Positions 38,201 through 46,914 of a stretch of 64,000 nt of DNA are shown here, in pieces. Location: the NCBI RefSeq assembly GCF_000701265.1, contig NZ_JNIA01000024.1:1-64000 (forward strand), given 5' to 3'. Made by a program: the position numbers and the translations under genes. Source of the stretch: Legionella wadsworthii DSM 21896 = ATCC 33877. GTDB taxonomy: Bacteria > Pseudomonadota > Gammaproteobacteria > Legionellales > Legionellaceae. The notes under the pieces were generated by a model that was not told where the DNA came from, ran no database searches, and saw nothing but the letters and a program-made list of their open reading frames with translations. How positions within the stretch are numbered: the first letter of the stretch is position 1; every line of letters starts with the position of its first letter.

Positions 38201-38224
38201 AAAATCCGGGTATTTGCAATTTAC

Positions 38225-39277
38225 TTATAAGCCAAAAGAAGATGTATGTTCTGCCCGGAGCTTTACTGAAGGATTTGCTTTTAATAGAGAATCGAAGTAT
38301 TCCAAAAGAGCGCGTGTATCTCCGGGTTTAATTGTTTTTGGAACAGAGACAACTTTTGTCGTTTCTTGGGTCACAAACTGTGCCTCCCATGTATCTAATT
38401 GACCTGAATACATCACAGCACATGCATCTCGTAGGTCTAATAAACGTTCCCCCTTTTTAGAAACCCCCATATCTGCGGCTTTTTCATTCATATCCTCATA
38501 TTCGCTCTCATCCCTATAAAAAACTATATCCATAGACACCAGTTCAGGACAAAAATCAGGGTTTATCCATTCTCTGGAATGAGCGGGCTGGTTCGAGCTC
38601 ATAAAAGGGGAAAGAATACGTCCTGGCCCACATACTTCGATGACGCTATGCATGCGTTTGTTCACTTCTGAGCGCCAATCGTCTTTTAGTCTAGCCCCAG
38701 TAATACAAGTTATTTCGGGATTATTTTTTGTCATGGTGATGATGCTTTGATAGGCGCGTGCTTCTTCCATTGGGATCGAATTGATCACCATTTTATCATA
38801 TTGCTCAAACATTTTTGGATTTAAAAAAAGTAGTTTTTGAGGGATGGTATATACTTTAGGTAATGCAGTAACAAAAATATATCCTTTTTTGGGAATTATG
38901 GATAAACCCACCGTATAGGGTTTCACAGTTTCTATGCATTTGGAAAAGGATAAAAAATACTTACTGTCGTTATCGCGTATATATCCCACAATATCATGCG
39001 AGGGAGATTTCTTACTGTGCTCAGGTTTTCTACCGATATGACCCGATTTCATGGTAGGTAACACCTCATCAACACCTTCAGAGCCCCTATAAATCAAACT
39101 ATCCCCTGTAGGAATTCTTTCTCGAAGTAATTCTATTTTTTCTCTTCTTTCGTAGGCTTTTAACCTTAAATAGGAAGGATCCATTATTCGCAGAGGGCTA
39201 CTGCGATTTAAATTCAAGTATACATGATAGGAAAATGAGCCACCTGCTAGAGTCGTAACCCCTTTCTTGAATGACAT
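38225..39277 (-). CDS. Putative ADP-ribosyltransferase-like protein, candidate effector
   Basis: A 350-residue soluble protein without signal peptide. Its order of motifs resembles R-S-E type mono-ADP-ribosyltransferase toxins. LIYRGSE (R64) matches the arginine strand. YFLSFSK (S110, S112) followed by KGYIFVTAL matches the S-T-S strand and its following strand. PMEEARAYQ (E171/E172) followed by ITCITGARL matches the catalytic glutamate region. These are visual matches with no alignment behind them. The C-terminal third (DMNEKAADMGVSKKGERL onward) is unassigned. No neighbouring antitoxin-like gene is seen. A transported Legionella effector is the best guess. Confidence 0.5.
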   Translation of the reverse strand: MSFKKGVTTLAGGSFSYHVYLNLNRSSPLRIMDPSYLRLKAYERREKIELLRERIPTGDSLIYRGSEGVDEVLPTMKSGHIGRKPEHSKKSPSHDIVGYIRDNDSKYFLSFSKCIETVKPYTVGLSIIPKKGYIFVTALPKVYTIPQKLLFLNPKMFEQYDKMVINSIPMEEARAYQSIITMTKNNPEITCITGARLKDDWRSEVNKRMHSVIEVCGPGRILSPFMSSNQPAHSREWINPDFCPELVSMDIVFYRDESEYEDMNEKAADMGVSKKGERLLDLRDACAVMYSGQLDTWEAQFVTQETTKVVSVPKTIKPGDTRALLEYFDSLLKANPSVKLRAEHTSSFGL

Positions 39278-39501
39278 AGCTATCTCCGAATTCTAGACGT
39301 ATATTAATAAATCTAGATGTATATGAAATAATCATAGTGTATTTAATACAAAATTCAAGAACCATGGGAATTCCTATTTAGACTGGATTTGTCCATTGCA
39401 TGTAGATTCTTAGTGTTTCATGTAATTAGAGCCCTTTAATTCACTAAGAGATTTATTGACAGAAATATGGAAAAATATTTAACAAATAGATAAGGTCCCT
39501 A

Positions 39502-39510
39502 TGTTATAAT
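39502..39510 (+). promoter_or_regulatory. Extended -10 promoter for the CheB-like gene
   Basis: TGTTATAAT (TGnTATAAT) lies 24 bp before the ATG at 39534; AGGA at about 39525 serves as ribosome site. No -35 consensus is seen. Confidence 0.5.
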
Positions 39511-39533
39511 GATTTTGGTTATATAGGACTTAT

Positions 39534-40526
39534 ATGAAAGAATTCCGAATTATCGTTATAGGATGTTCCTCAGGGGGGTTAAACGCCTTAAAAAAAATAT
39601 TAAGTCTTTTGCCCATTGATTTCCCTGCAGCCATTTTAATTGTGCAGCATTTATCCCCAACCGAAAAAAGTTTCCTTCCAAAACTGCTCCAACAAACATG
39701 CAAATTTCCTGTAATACTCGCAGCCGATGAACAATTATTAGCATCAAATACAGTCTTTGTTGCGCCTCCTGATTTCCACATGGTTGTTTCCAAAAATAAA
39801 ATACATCTTGACAAGGGAGTTAAAGTTAACTTTTCAAGACCTGCCATTGATCGACTTTTTAATTCTGCAGCGATGAACCATGGCAGCAATGTAATTGGAA
39901 TTGTATTAAGCGGCCAATTGGATGATGGAAGCGCAGGTTTACGTGCAATTAAAAGGTGTAATGGGATTTCCATTGTACAATCTCTAACCGAGGCTCAATA
40001 TCCGGAAATGCCAAAGAATGCAGCACATGCTGTATTACCCGATTATTGTCTTACAATGGAGCAAATATCATCCATTTTAATTGTCTTAGCTGCTCAAAAA
40101 ATTGAAATCATGAATGATACAAGACTAAGCACACGTTTACAGATTGAAACTGGAATTAATGATTCTTCAAATCATATAGCAGCCGAAAAATCCAATCATC
40201 TCGTTCCTCTTTTTGCTCCTATATGCCCTGATTGCAATAGCTTCTTAAATAATCATGATCAGGAGTTTGAGGGATGCCGCTGTCTGCAAGAAAGTATGCT
40301 GAATTTTACCCTCTTAGGCGCAGAGCTTGCCATAAAAACTGAAGAAGCTTTTTGGGCCGCTCTGCGGGCATTAGAGGAAAAGGAAAGATTTGCTAAAAAT
40401 ACTGCCTCCAAGGCAAATGATGCGAACTCGGTCAATAAAGAGTATTTTTTGGAAAAAGCAAATACCCTCGGGGAACAGATAAAAACTATCCGAAAAATAT
40501 TGGATGAAATTCCAAATTACTTATAA
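39534..40526 (+). CDS. CheB-type methylesterase domain protein without receiver domain
   Basis: A 330-residue protein. Residues 1-185 form a CheB C-terminal methylesterase domain: nucleophile Ser in IGCSSGGL, His in IVQHLSP, and Asp in IVLSGQLDDGSAGL (usually LTGMGxDG). The N-terminal response-regulator receiver domain of standard CheB is absent. The C-terminal third has a Cys cluster (CPDCNSF, GCRC) and a helical tail (WAALRALEEKERFAKN), which resembles the tail of YxaB/CheB-like proteins encoded with CheR or hybrid kinases. No chemotaxis gene is nearby. The methylated partner is unknown. Confidence 0.85.
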   Translation: MKEFRIIVIGCSSGGLNALKKILSLLPIDFPAAILIVQHLSPTEKSFLPKLLQQTCKFPVILAADEQLLASNTVFVAPPDFHMVVSKNKIHLDKGVKVNFSRPAIDRLFNSAAMNHGSNVIGIVLSGQLDDGSAGLRAIKRCNGISIVQSLTEAQYPEMPKNAAHAVLPDYCLTMEQISSILIVLAAQKIEIMNDTRLSTRLQIETGINDSSNHIAAEKSNHLVPLFAPICPDCNSFLNNHDQEFEGCRCLQESMLNFTLLGAELAIKTEEAFWAALRALEEKERFAKNTASKANDANSVNKEYFLEKANTLGEQIKTIRKILDEIPNYL

Positions 40527-40582
40527 CAAAGTTCTAAGTTTGTTATTTATCAGTTTATCTGTTCTGTTCCTGCATTGTTTAT

Positions 40583-41224
40583 TTAAGTTGAGCCAGGAAC
40601 ATCAGGAGCTGCCTTTTTGAAGGGCTCAAGAGTCAAACAGTGCGCATTAATTTCATTAATCAAAGGATAATTGTCCATTGTAAAATGAAAACGGTTGGCA
40701 TTATAGACTTGGGGAATAAGACAAAGATCTGCCAAAGTAACTGTGTCGCCAAAACAGAAAGGTTGCGTTCTCTTAATTTGTTTCAATTGGCCCTCAAAAC
40801 CATCAAATCCGGCCTTCAGCCATTGGTGATACCATTCGGTAATTTGAGTTTCATCTGCATGAAACTGCTCTTTCAAACGATTGAGAACTCTGAGATTATT
40901 TAAAGGATGCATGTCACAAGCAATTATCAATGCAAGTGATTTTACAGTAGCCCTATCCATAGGATTGTGAGGTAATAAAGGAGGGCTGGGATAAGTTTCA
41001 TTCAAATAGCTGATAATCGCAAGTGATTGGCTCAAGAATTGGCCATCAATTTCCAAACTGGGTACTAATTCTTGCGGGTTTATCGCCCGATATTCTGGGC
41101 TATGTTGTTCCCCGCCATGATTGATTAAATGGACATCAATTTTTTCATAGCGAATATTTTTAATATGAAGGGCAATTCGTACACGATAACAGGCGGTAGA
41201 GCGGAAATAATCATATAGTTTCAT
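40583..41224 (-). CDS. maiA: Maleylacetoacetate isomerase
   Basis: A 213-residue zeta-class glutathione S-transferase. The N-terminal motif YFRSTACYRVRIALHIKNI holds the zeta-class Ser/Cys active-site region. SLAIISYLNETYPSPPLLP is the glutathione-binding part. It isomerises maleylacetoacetate to fumarylacetoacetate in tyrosine breakdown. Its start overlaps the fumarylacetoacetase gene by 4 bp, so the two steps are made together. Confidence 0.93.
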   Translation of the reverse strand: MKLYDYFRSTACYRVRIALHIKNIRYEKIDVHLINHGGEQHSPEYRAINPQELVPSLEIDGQFLSQSLAIISYLNETYPSPPLLPHNPMDRATVKSLALIIACDMHPLNNLRVLNRLKEQFHADETQITEWYHQWLKAGFDGFEGQLKQIKRTQPFCFGDTVTLADLCLIPQVYNANRFHFTMDNYPLINEINAHCLTLEPFKKAAPDVPGST

Positions 41225-42210
41225 GGGTTAACTCGCTCAACCACTTGATGAATGGCTCCAAAGAGAGTTTTTCCATGTTTGTCGAGCATTTCTATTCGAA
41301 TATGGTCTCCAAAATGCATAAAAGAGGTTTTTGCTTGCCCCTGTTCAATAATTTCTAACATCCGTCGTTCTGCGATACAAGAAGAACCTTTACTGCGATC
41401 GAGATTTGAAACTGTACCTGAACCTATAATTGTTCCCGCACTGAGAACTCGGGTTTTAGCAGCATGTTGGATTAATTCTGGAAAAGAAAAAGTCATGTCG
41501 ATTCCGGCATTGGGCTGTCCGAATAATTCATCATTCAAATAACTCAATAAAGGCAAATGCACACGTTTGCCATCCCAATCAGCGCCTAATTCATCAGGAG
41601 TGATGGCGACAGGAGAAAAACTACTGGAAGGCTTTGAGTGAAAAAAACCAAAACCTTTAGCCAATTCATCGGGTATTAAATTCCGCAATGAGACATCATT
41701 AACCAACATTAATAATTTAATGTGTTTTTCTGCATTGGTAGGTTTTATCCCCATGGGCACATCATCAGTAATTATGGCAACTTCTGCTTCAAAGTCGATG
41801 CCATATGCTTCATCTGCAACTAAAATGGGCTCTCTCGGTCCTAAAAAAGAATCAGAGCCTCCCTGGTACATGAGTGGATCAGTCCAAAAGTTTGCAGGAA
41901 GTTCTGCACCACGAGCTTTGCGAACCAATTCAACATGATTGACGTAAGCGCTTCCATCCGCCCATTGATAGGCTCGGGGTAGGGGAGAAGTACATTGCTG
42001 CGGATCAAAAGGAATAGTATTGTCCAATTGACCTTCATTCAGTTGCTGATATATTCTTTGTAAGTCATTTTCCACCAGATCCCAATGCTCCAGAGCATAT
42101 TGAAGTGTGGGTGCAGTCTTGGATACGCGTATGGCCTGGGTCATTTCTTGATTTACGACGCATAATTCGCCATCTCGGGATGATGTTGATTTTAAACTGG
42201 CAAGTTTCAT
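41221..42210 (-). CDS. Fumarylacetoacetate hydrolase family protein
   Basis: A 329-residue FAH-family hydrolase. Metal-ligand segments include IDFEAEVAIITDDVP and LNDELFGQPNAGIDMTFSF. STVSNLDRSKGSSCIAERR is near the C-terminus. It is shorter than animal fumarylacetoacetase, but matches the bacterial form found with hpd. It cuts fumarylacetoacetate to fumarate and acetoacetate. It sits between hpd and maiA. Homogentisate dioxygenase is not in this window. Confidence 0.9.
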   Translation of the reverse strand: MKLASLKSTSSRDGELCVVNQEMTQAIRVSKTAPTLQYALEHWDLVENDLQRIYQQLNEGQLDNTIPFDPQQCTSPLPRAYQWADGSAYVNHVELVRKARGAELPANFWTDPLMYQGGSDSFLGPREPILVADEAYGIDFEAEVAIITDDVPMGIKPTNAEKHIKLLMLVNDVSLRNLIPDELAKGFGFFHSKPSSSFSPVAITPDELGADWDGKRVHLPLLSYLNDELFGQPNAGIDMTFSFPELIQHAAKTRVLSAGTIIGSGTVSNLDRSKGSSCIAERRMLEIIEQGQAKTSFMHFGDHIRIEMLDKHGKTLFGAIHQVVERVNP

Positions 42211-42262
42211 AGGTTCCTCGTAAGTAGCCTGGATAAGGTGTCATAACCTGATAGAAAAGCTA

Positions 42263-42288
42263 ACCCGGGCTAAGCTGCCTACCCAGGT
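42263..42288 (-). terminator. Hairpin downstream of hpd
   Basis: ACCCGGGC (42263-42270) and ACCCAGGT (42281-42288) can form an 8-pair stem on the minus-strand RNA with two G-U wobbles, followed by TTAGCTTTTC. It may partly end hpd transcription before the fumarylacetoacetase gene. Confidence 0.4.
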
Positions 42289-42305
42289 AATAGTTTTCTA
42301 GTTTT

Positions 42306-43358
42306 TTATGCTAAAGTTTCTTTTAAAGTACCACGTCTTATCTGATCGCGTTCAATGGCTTCGAATAATGCCTGGAAATTACCTTCACCAAAGCCTTGAT
42401 TCCCTTTACGTTGGATGATTTCAAAAAAAACGGGCCCAAAGATATTTTCAGTAAAGATTTGCAGCAATAAACCGTGCTGTGGATCAATCTCACCGTCTAT
42501 TAAAATTTTTTCTTCATGAAGTTGATTCACTTGTTCTTGGTGCCAAGGCAGTCTCTCTTGAATCATTTCATAATAGGTATCAGGCACATCTAGAAATTTA
42601 ACCCCTTGGGTTCTCAGGGTATGAACCGTTTCATATATATTGTTGGTAGTTAATGCAATATGTTGAATGCCTTCACCTTGATATTCATGAAGAAACTCTT
42701 CGATTTGAGACATATCATCTTTTGATTCATTGAGAGGAATTTTAATTTTTCCGCATGGGCTACCCAAGGCACGGCTAAGCAATCCGGTCATTTTTCCTTT
42801 AATGTTAAAATAGCGGATTTCCTGAAAGTTGAAGATAGACTCATAGAACTGAGCCCATTTATCCATATTTCCCCGAAAGACATTATGGGTTAAATGGTCA
42901 ATCAACACTAAGCCATTTCCTTGAATATTATCATTGCCTGTAGACTTCCAATCCGCTGAAAAAGGTTGTTGTTGGGCGTCGACAAAATAAATAACGCTTC
43001 CGCCTATTGCTTGAATACCAAGTAATCCATGATGTGCGTGTGAACTGTCTTCAAAGGGTTGGGCTCCGTGTTGGATGGCATAGTCGAAGGCAACTTTTGC
43101 ATCTTTTACCCTAAAACCCATAGCGCAAGCTCCTGCGCCATGGGTTTTGGCATGTTCTTCAGCTTGGCAATTGACCGCTGCATTGACGATAAATTGTATT
43201 TCTCCCTGCTGGAACAAAGTGATGTCTTGATTTTTGTGGTGTGCTATAGGCTTGAAACCCATATCCGTGAATTGTTGGTGCAGACGATTTTTGTCTGGAC
43301 CTGAAAACTCTAAAAAAGCAAAACCATCTAATCCACAGGGATTGTTATTTGTCTGCAT
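42306..43358 (-). CDS. hpd: 4-hydroxyphenylpyruvate dioxygenase (legiolysin)
   Basis: A 350-residue iron dioxygenase with two vicinal-oxygen-chelate domains. Iron ligands are the His in VLIDHLTHNVFRG, the His in GIQHIALTTNNI, and the Glu in GPVFFEIIQRKGNQGFGEGN. It makes homogentisate from 4-hydroxyphenylpyruvate. In Legionella the homologue is legiolysin (lly), the cause of brown homogentisate-melanin pigment, haemolysis and yellow-green fluorescence. The fumarylacetoacetase and maiA genes follow on the same strand. Confidence 0.95.
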   Translation of the reverse strand: MQTNNNPCGLDGFAFLEFSGPDKNRLHQQFTDMGFKPIAHHKNQDITLFQQGEIQFIVNAAVNCQAEEHAKTHGAGACAMGFRVKDAKVAFDYAIQHGAQPFEDSSHAHHGLLGIQAIGGSVIYFVDAQQQPFSADWKSTGNDNIQGNGLVLIDHLTHNVFRGNMDKWAQFYESIFNFQEIRYFNIKGKMTGLLSRALGSPCGKIKIPLNESKDDMSQIEEFLHEYQGEGIQHIALTTNNIYETVHTLRTQGVKFLDVPDTYYEMIQERLPWHQEQVNQLHEEKILIDGEIDPQHGLLLQIFTENIFGPVFFEIIQRKGNQGFGEGNFQALFEAIERDQIRRGTLKETLA

Positions 43359-43415
43359 CGTTTATTACTCCTTTAATTATGCGGTGTACCTTCCTCGATT
43401 AAAGATGGGAAGTGG

Positions 43416-44081
43416 CTATTGGGATTCAACTGGCTGAACTAAAAATAATCCGTCAGCAATGGGTAACAAGCTAATGAATACTCGATGATCGTTTTTAATT
43501 AATTCATTGAGTTTTCTAATTTCGCGTGTTTGTCCCCCTGTTTCTTGTTCATCAATGACCTTACCATCCCAGAATATATTATCTATTGCGATTAAACCCT
43601 GAGGCTGGATTAGTTTTAACGCCAATTCGTAGTAGTGTACATAATTCGTTTTGTCAGCGTCGATGAAAATGAAGTCGAATTTTTGAGACCAACCTTCATC
43701 AATAAGTGCATTTAGGGTATCTAAGGCACGGCCAATTCTTAAATCTATTTTATGTTCTTGTTTTGCTTCTTTCCAGAAGGGATGTGCTTTGCCTGTCCAT
43801 TCCCTATTGATGTCACAGGTAATGAGTTTGCCATCATCAGGCAACATTAAGGACATGGCTAAGGCACTGTATCCAGTAAAAGTGCCTAACTCCAGTACAT
43901 TTTTAGCGCGAAGCAAACGTAAGAGTAACTGCATTAATTGCGCTTGTTCGGGCGCAACTTGCATGTTGGCTAACTCCATAGTAGAAGTCTCTTCGCGAAG
44001 CGCTTTAAGGGAGGGGTGCTCTCTTAAAGATTTATCCAGCATGTAATTATAGAGTTGCGGAGTAAGGCTTAAATGTTTCAT
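43416..44081 (-). CDS. SAM-dependent O-methyltransferase (CCoAOMT-like)
   Basis: A 221-residue class I methyltransferase of the caffeoyl-CoA/catechol O-methyltransferase family. The SAM motif is VLELGTFTGYSALAMSLML, and the metal-binding Asp segment is FDFIFIDADKTNYVHYYE. Such enzymes methylate catechol-type hydroxyls. Between hpd and an amino acid dehydrogenase, an aromatic substrate is plausible. It is 9 bp from the dehydrogenase gene upstream on the same strand. Confidence 0.88.
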   Translation of the reverse strand: MKHLSLTPQLYNYMLDKSLREHPSLKALREETSTMELANMQVAPEQAQLMQLLLRLLRAKNVLELGTFTGYSALAMSLMLPDDGKLITCDINREWTGKAHPFWKEAKQEHKIDLRIGRALDTLNALIDEGWSQKFDFIFIDADKTNYVHYYELALKLIQPQGLIAIDNIFWDGKVIDEQETGGQTREIRKLNELIKNDHRVFISLLPIADGLFLVQPVESQ

Positions 44082-44090
44082 AGGAAAATC

Positions 44091-45164
44091 CTAAGATAGT
44101 TTTTCTTTTGCCAAATTATCTGCAATGTCACTCGTGGGCAGATTTTCTTTAACAGAAAGGGCAAAAATTTCGGTTAAATGAGTATAAATTGCATCGACTT
44201 GCTCGTTGATTTTGTCATCTGAAGTATGAAGATATTTAGATGCAGCAAATATGAGTCCGCCTGCATTAATCACATAATCCACAGCGAAAAGAATCCCTTT
44301 ATCATGCAATTTTTTACCATGATAGGTGTGAGCCAGCTGATTATTGGCAGCACCCGCGATAATTGTTGTCTGCAACTGTGGAATAGTCCTATCATTGATG
44401 ATTGCACCTAACGCACAAGGAGCAAAAACATCACAGGGTACTTTGTAAATCTGATCAGTGCTCACTGCTTTAGCCCCGAATTCCATCACGGCGCGCTCCA
44501 CCGCAGATGAAGAAACATCAGCCACAGTCAGCGTTGCTCCTAACTCATGTAAATGTCTTGCCAGTAAGAACCCCACGTGACCTAAACCTTGAATGGCCAC
44601 ATGAATCCCGTTTAAGCTCTCTTTGCCGAGTTTGAAAGCTACTGCAGCTTGTATTCCCCTAAGAATCCCACGGGCAGTGGAAGGAGATGGATCGCCATGA
44701 TACTTCGATAAACTGGCTACATAGGGAGTATGTTCCCCAATAATATCCATATCGGGTAATTCAGTTCCGCTATCAAGTGCCGTGATATACCGTCCATTGA
44801 GTTCGTTCACAAACCGGCCAAATTGATGCATGTATTGTGCACGATCAAAAGGCCCATTCGGTTTGATAATGACAGATTTACCGCCACCTAAAGGCAAGTT
44901 CACTGAAGCTGCCTTAAAACTCATGCCGCGGGCAAGCCTCATGGCATCTTGAATTGCAGCATGAGTATTAGGGTACTCAATAAAACGGCAACCACCTAAA
45001 GCTGGGCCTAGCTTCGTATTGTGGATGGCGATGATTGCTTTCATTCCAGTGGCAGGATCTACTTTAAAATGTAAGTCACCAAAACCATGAGAGAGGGCGT
45101 AATCAAGGAAATCATCTTCAGCTACTATCGGATTGTTATTTGATATATTGTCCACAGACATCAT
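44091..45164 (-). CDS. Glu/Leu/Phe/Val-type amino acid dehydrogenase
   Basis: A 357-residue oxidative deaminase. Substrate-binding and catalytic Lys segments are GMSFKAASVNLPLGGGKSVIIKP. The NAD-binding motif is VAIQGLGHVGFLLARHL. Leucine or phenylalanine dehydrogenase is the likely activity; branched-chain and aromatic keto acids result. Placement before the O-methyltransferase and hpd suggests it feeds phenylalanine/tyrosine or branched amino acids, carbon sources for Legionella, into catabolism. Confidence 0.88.
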   Translation of the reverse strand: MMSVDNISNNNPIVAEDDFLDYALSHGFGDLHFKVDPATGMKAIIAIHNTKLGPALGGCRFIEYPNTHAAIQDAMRLARGMSFKAASVNLPLGGGKSVIIKPNGPFDRAQYMHQFGRFVNELNGRYITALDSGTELPDMDIIGEHTPYVASLSKYHGDPSPSTARGILRGIQAAVAFKLGKESLNGIHVAIQGLGHVGFLLARHLHELGATLTVADVSSSAVERAVMEFGAKAVSTDQIYKVPCDVFAPCALGAIINDRTIPQLQTTIIAGAANNQLAHTYHGKKLHDKGILFAVDYVINAGGLIFAASKYLHTSDDKINEQVDAIYTHLTEIFALSVKENLPTSDIADNLAKEKLS

Positions 45165-45243
45165 TGGTTATGCTCCTCTTGCAAATATTTTGCAGAAGTT
45201 ATATTCCTATTTTTTGATTAAATCAATGGTAAGATTTAATAAT

Positions 45244-45271
45244 TTGGTTCTTAAGGATATGCTGGTATAAA
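45244..45271 (+). promoter_or_regulatory. Promoter for the periplasmic protein gene
   Basis: TTGGTT (45244-45249) and TATAAA (45266-45271) are separated by 16 bp, and TGG immediately before the -10 gives an extended -10. The ATG is at 45306. Confidence 0.6.
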
Positions 45272-45305
45272 CTAGTTCCATTATTCAACAAAATTGGAGA
45301 GTGTA

Positions 45306-46046
45306 ATGCGCCCAGTAATTGTTAGTTTTCTGGCTTTCATGTTCATCACGCCGTTTGCCTTTGCTGAAGACCCTTTAGCTCCCCCTATATATCCGCATCC
45401 CCCATTAACTCTTGATAAAATTGACTTTCAAGTTTCAGCAAAGCAATGGGTTACCACTCAAACCGCTTTGTTGGGTGTTGGTATTAATGTCACATTAACC
45501 AGTGCAGATTTAGTAAAAGCCCGTTCTGATATTATGGACCGATTAAACAAAATTGCAAAGGGCGAATGGCATCTCCTTGAATTCGATCGTTCCCAAGACA
45601 GTTCTGGACTTGAAAAGCTTTATGTGCAAGCACAAGCACGGGTCAACCAGGAATCCTTAACAGACATTTATAAAAATGCCAAGGATGTCAGTTTACCAGG
45701 CGCTAAATATGAAATTTCCAGTGTAGATTTTAAACCAAGTTTTGATGAAACACAGAACGTATTAAGCCAGATTCGACAACGATTGTATCAACAGGTAAAC
45801 GATGAGCTTGCCCGCATCAATAAGGCATATCCCAATCAAAATTACAGTTTGAGCAACTTAACTTTCATTGAAGGAACCAATCCACAACCACCAATGCCCT
45901 ATCAGGCAAAAACTATGAACACAATGATGGTGGGTGCAGCAGCACCTTCTGCTCCGGCTTTAACCGTGGGTAATGAATTAATATTAACCGCCATAGTTGA
46001 AGTCGCTTCGAACCGAAAACAAGAATTAAAAAATTCGGCTCCTTAA
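45306..46046 (+). CDS. Exported protein, SIMPL/DUF541-like
   Basis: About 246 residues from ATG 45306, with GGAG ribosome site. A signal peptide (residues 1-20, FLAFMFITPFAFA) ends before AEDP. The mature part has a segment alternating short strands and helices (WVTTQTALLGVGINVTLTSADLVKARSDIMDRLN) resembling SIMPL-domain periplasmic proteins. Function unknown. The C-terminus is Pro/Ala-rich (GAAAPSAPALTVGNEL). Confidence 0.6.
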   Translation: MRPVIVSFLAFMFITPFAFAEDPLAPPIYPHPPLTLDKIDFQVSAKQWVTTQTALLGVGINVTLTSADLVKARSDIMDRLNKIAKGEWHLLEFDRSQDSSGLEKLYVQAQARVNQESLTDIYKNAKDVSLPGAKYEISSVDFKPSFDETQNVLSQIRQRLYQQVNDELARINKAYPNQNYSLSNLTFIEGTNPQPPMPYQAKTMNTMMVGAAAPSAPALTVGNELILTAIVEVASNRKQELKNSAP

Positions 46047-46102
46047 TCATATCTCTGCTCATTCCTCGCAGGTTATTCACGGGGACTAGTTTTTCTGAGA
46101 CA

Positions 46103-46167
46103 TCGGATCTGCCTACCAGCGTAGGGTTATCGGCGAGGAGGCAGGTTCCAGAGATGTTAAGATCCGA
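46103..46167 (+). other. Structured intergenic element before ugpQ
   Basis: TCGGATCT (46103-46110) pairs with AGATCCGA (46160-46167). CTGCCT (46109-46114) can pair with AGGCAG (46139-46144). CCTAC/GTAGG (46112-46116/46121-46125) form a small hairpin with a CAGC loop. The pairings partly exclude each other. The segment ends 25 bp before the ugpQ start, so it would be in its mRNA leader. A terminator, leader switch or palindromic repeat unit is possible. Confidence 0.45.
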
Positions 46168-46191
46168 CCTTTGTTATTACAGGAGAATCAA

Positions 46192-46914
46192 TTGTTGGTA
46201 GTAGAAAAAATTATCGGCCATAGAGGTGCATCTGCTTATGCTCCTGAGAATACATTAGCTGCTTTCAACAAGGCATTAGCTTTAGGATGCCGCTTTATAG
46301 AGTTTGATGTCATGTGCAGTGGCGATGGAGAACCCTTCGTTATCCATGACGATAATTTAAAGAGAACAACAAATGGACGGGGTGAGGTTGGAAAAGTTGA
46401 ATCTAATTATTTACAGAGTTTGGATGCAGGCACCTGGTTTTCTCGACAATTTAAAGGCGAGCCAATTCCTCATTTTAAAGATGTATTAAAATGGTTATCT
46501 TTTTCCGGAGTTCAAGCAAATATAGAGATCAAACCCTACCCTGGATCTGAAGAGCAAACTGCTGTCACGGTGATGAGTCATATTCAACGCTATTGGCCAC
46601 AGGATAAAGATTTACCTCTGGTTTCCAGTTTTTGTTGGGAAGCTTTAGAATTATGCCGAAGCATTGCCCCTGAGATGCCACTAGGTTTACTGATGCATGC
46701 ATGGGATGAGCAATGGTTTCTAAAAGCAACCCAATTGGAATGTTTCTCGATCCATGTAAACCGCAGGATTTTAACGGAGGCACGTGTCAGGTCAATCAAA
46801 GAAGCAGGATTTGTACTTTGTGCTTATACAGTAAATCGCAAGCGATTAGCAACTAAACTATTCGACTGGGGTGTTGACGCTGTTTTTAGTGACTATCCAG
46901 ATTTAATAACATGA
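46192..46914 (+). CDS. ugpQ: Glycerophosphodiester phosphodiesterase
   Basis: About 240 residues from TTG 46192, with AGGAG 6 bases before it; the next codon is also TTG, and a TTG at 46171 is less likely. Active-site motifs GHRGASAYAPENTLAAF and FVIHDDNLKRTTNG hold the catalytic His and the metal-binding Glu/Asp residues. No signal peptide, so it is the cytoplasmic UgpQ type rather than periplasmic GlpQ. It releases glycerol 3-phosphate from glycerophosphodiesters. It overlaps ugpB by 4 bp. Confidence 0.92.
   Translation: MLVVEKIIGHRGASAYAPENTLAAFNKALALGCRFIEFDVMCSGDGEPFVIHDDNLKRTTNGRGEVGKVESNYLQSLDAGTWFSRQFKGEPIPHFKDVLKWLSFSGVQANIEIKPYPGSEEQTAVTVMSHIQRYWPQDKDLPLVSSFCWEALELCRSIAPEMPLGLLMHAWDEQWFLKATQLECFSIHVNRRILTEARVRSIKEAGFVLCAYTVNRKRLATKLFDWGVDAVFSDYPDLIT

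Noticed and set aside
39530-39973. 147-codon minus-strand frame opposite the CheB-like gene
   Set aside because: The plus-strand frame carries all three catalytic motifs, so the antisense frame is a shadow.
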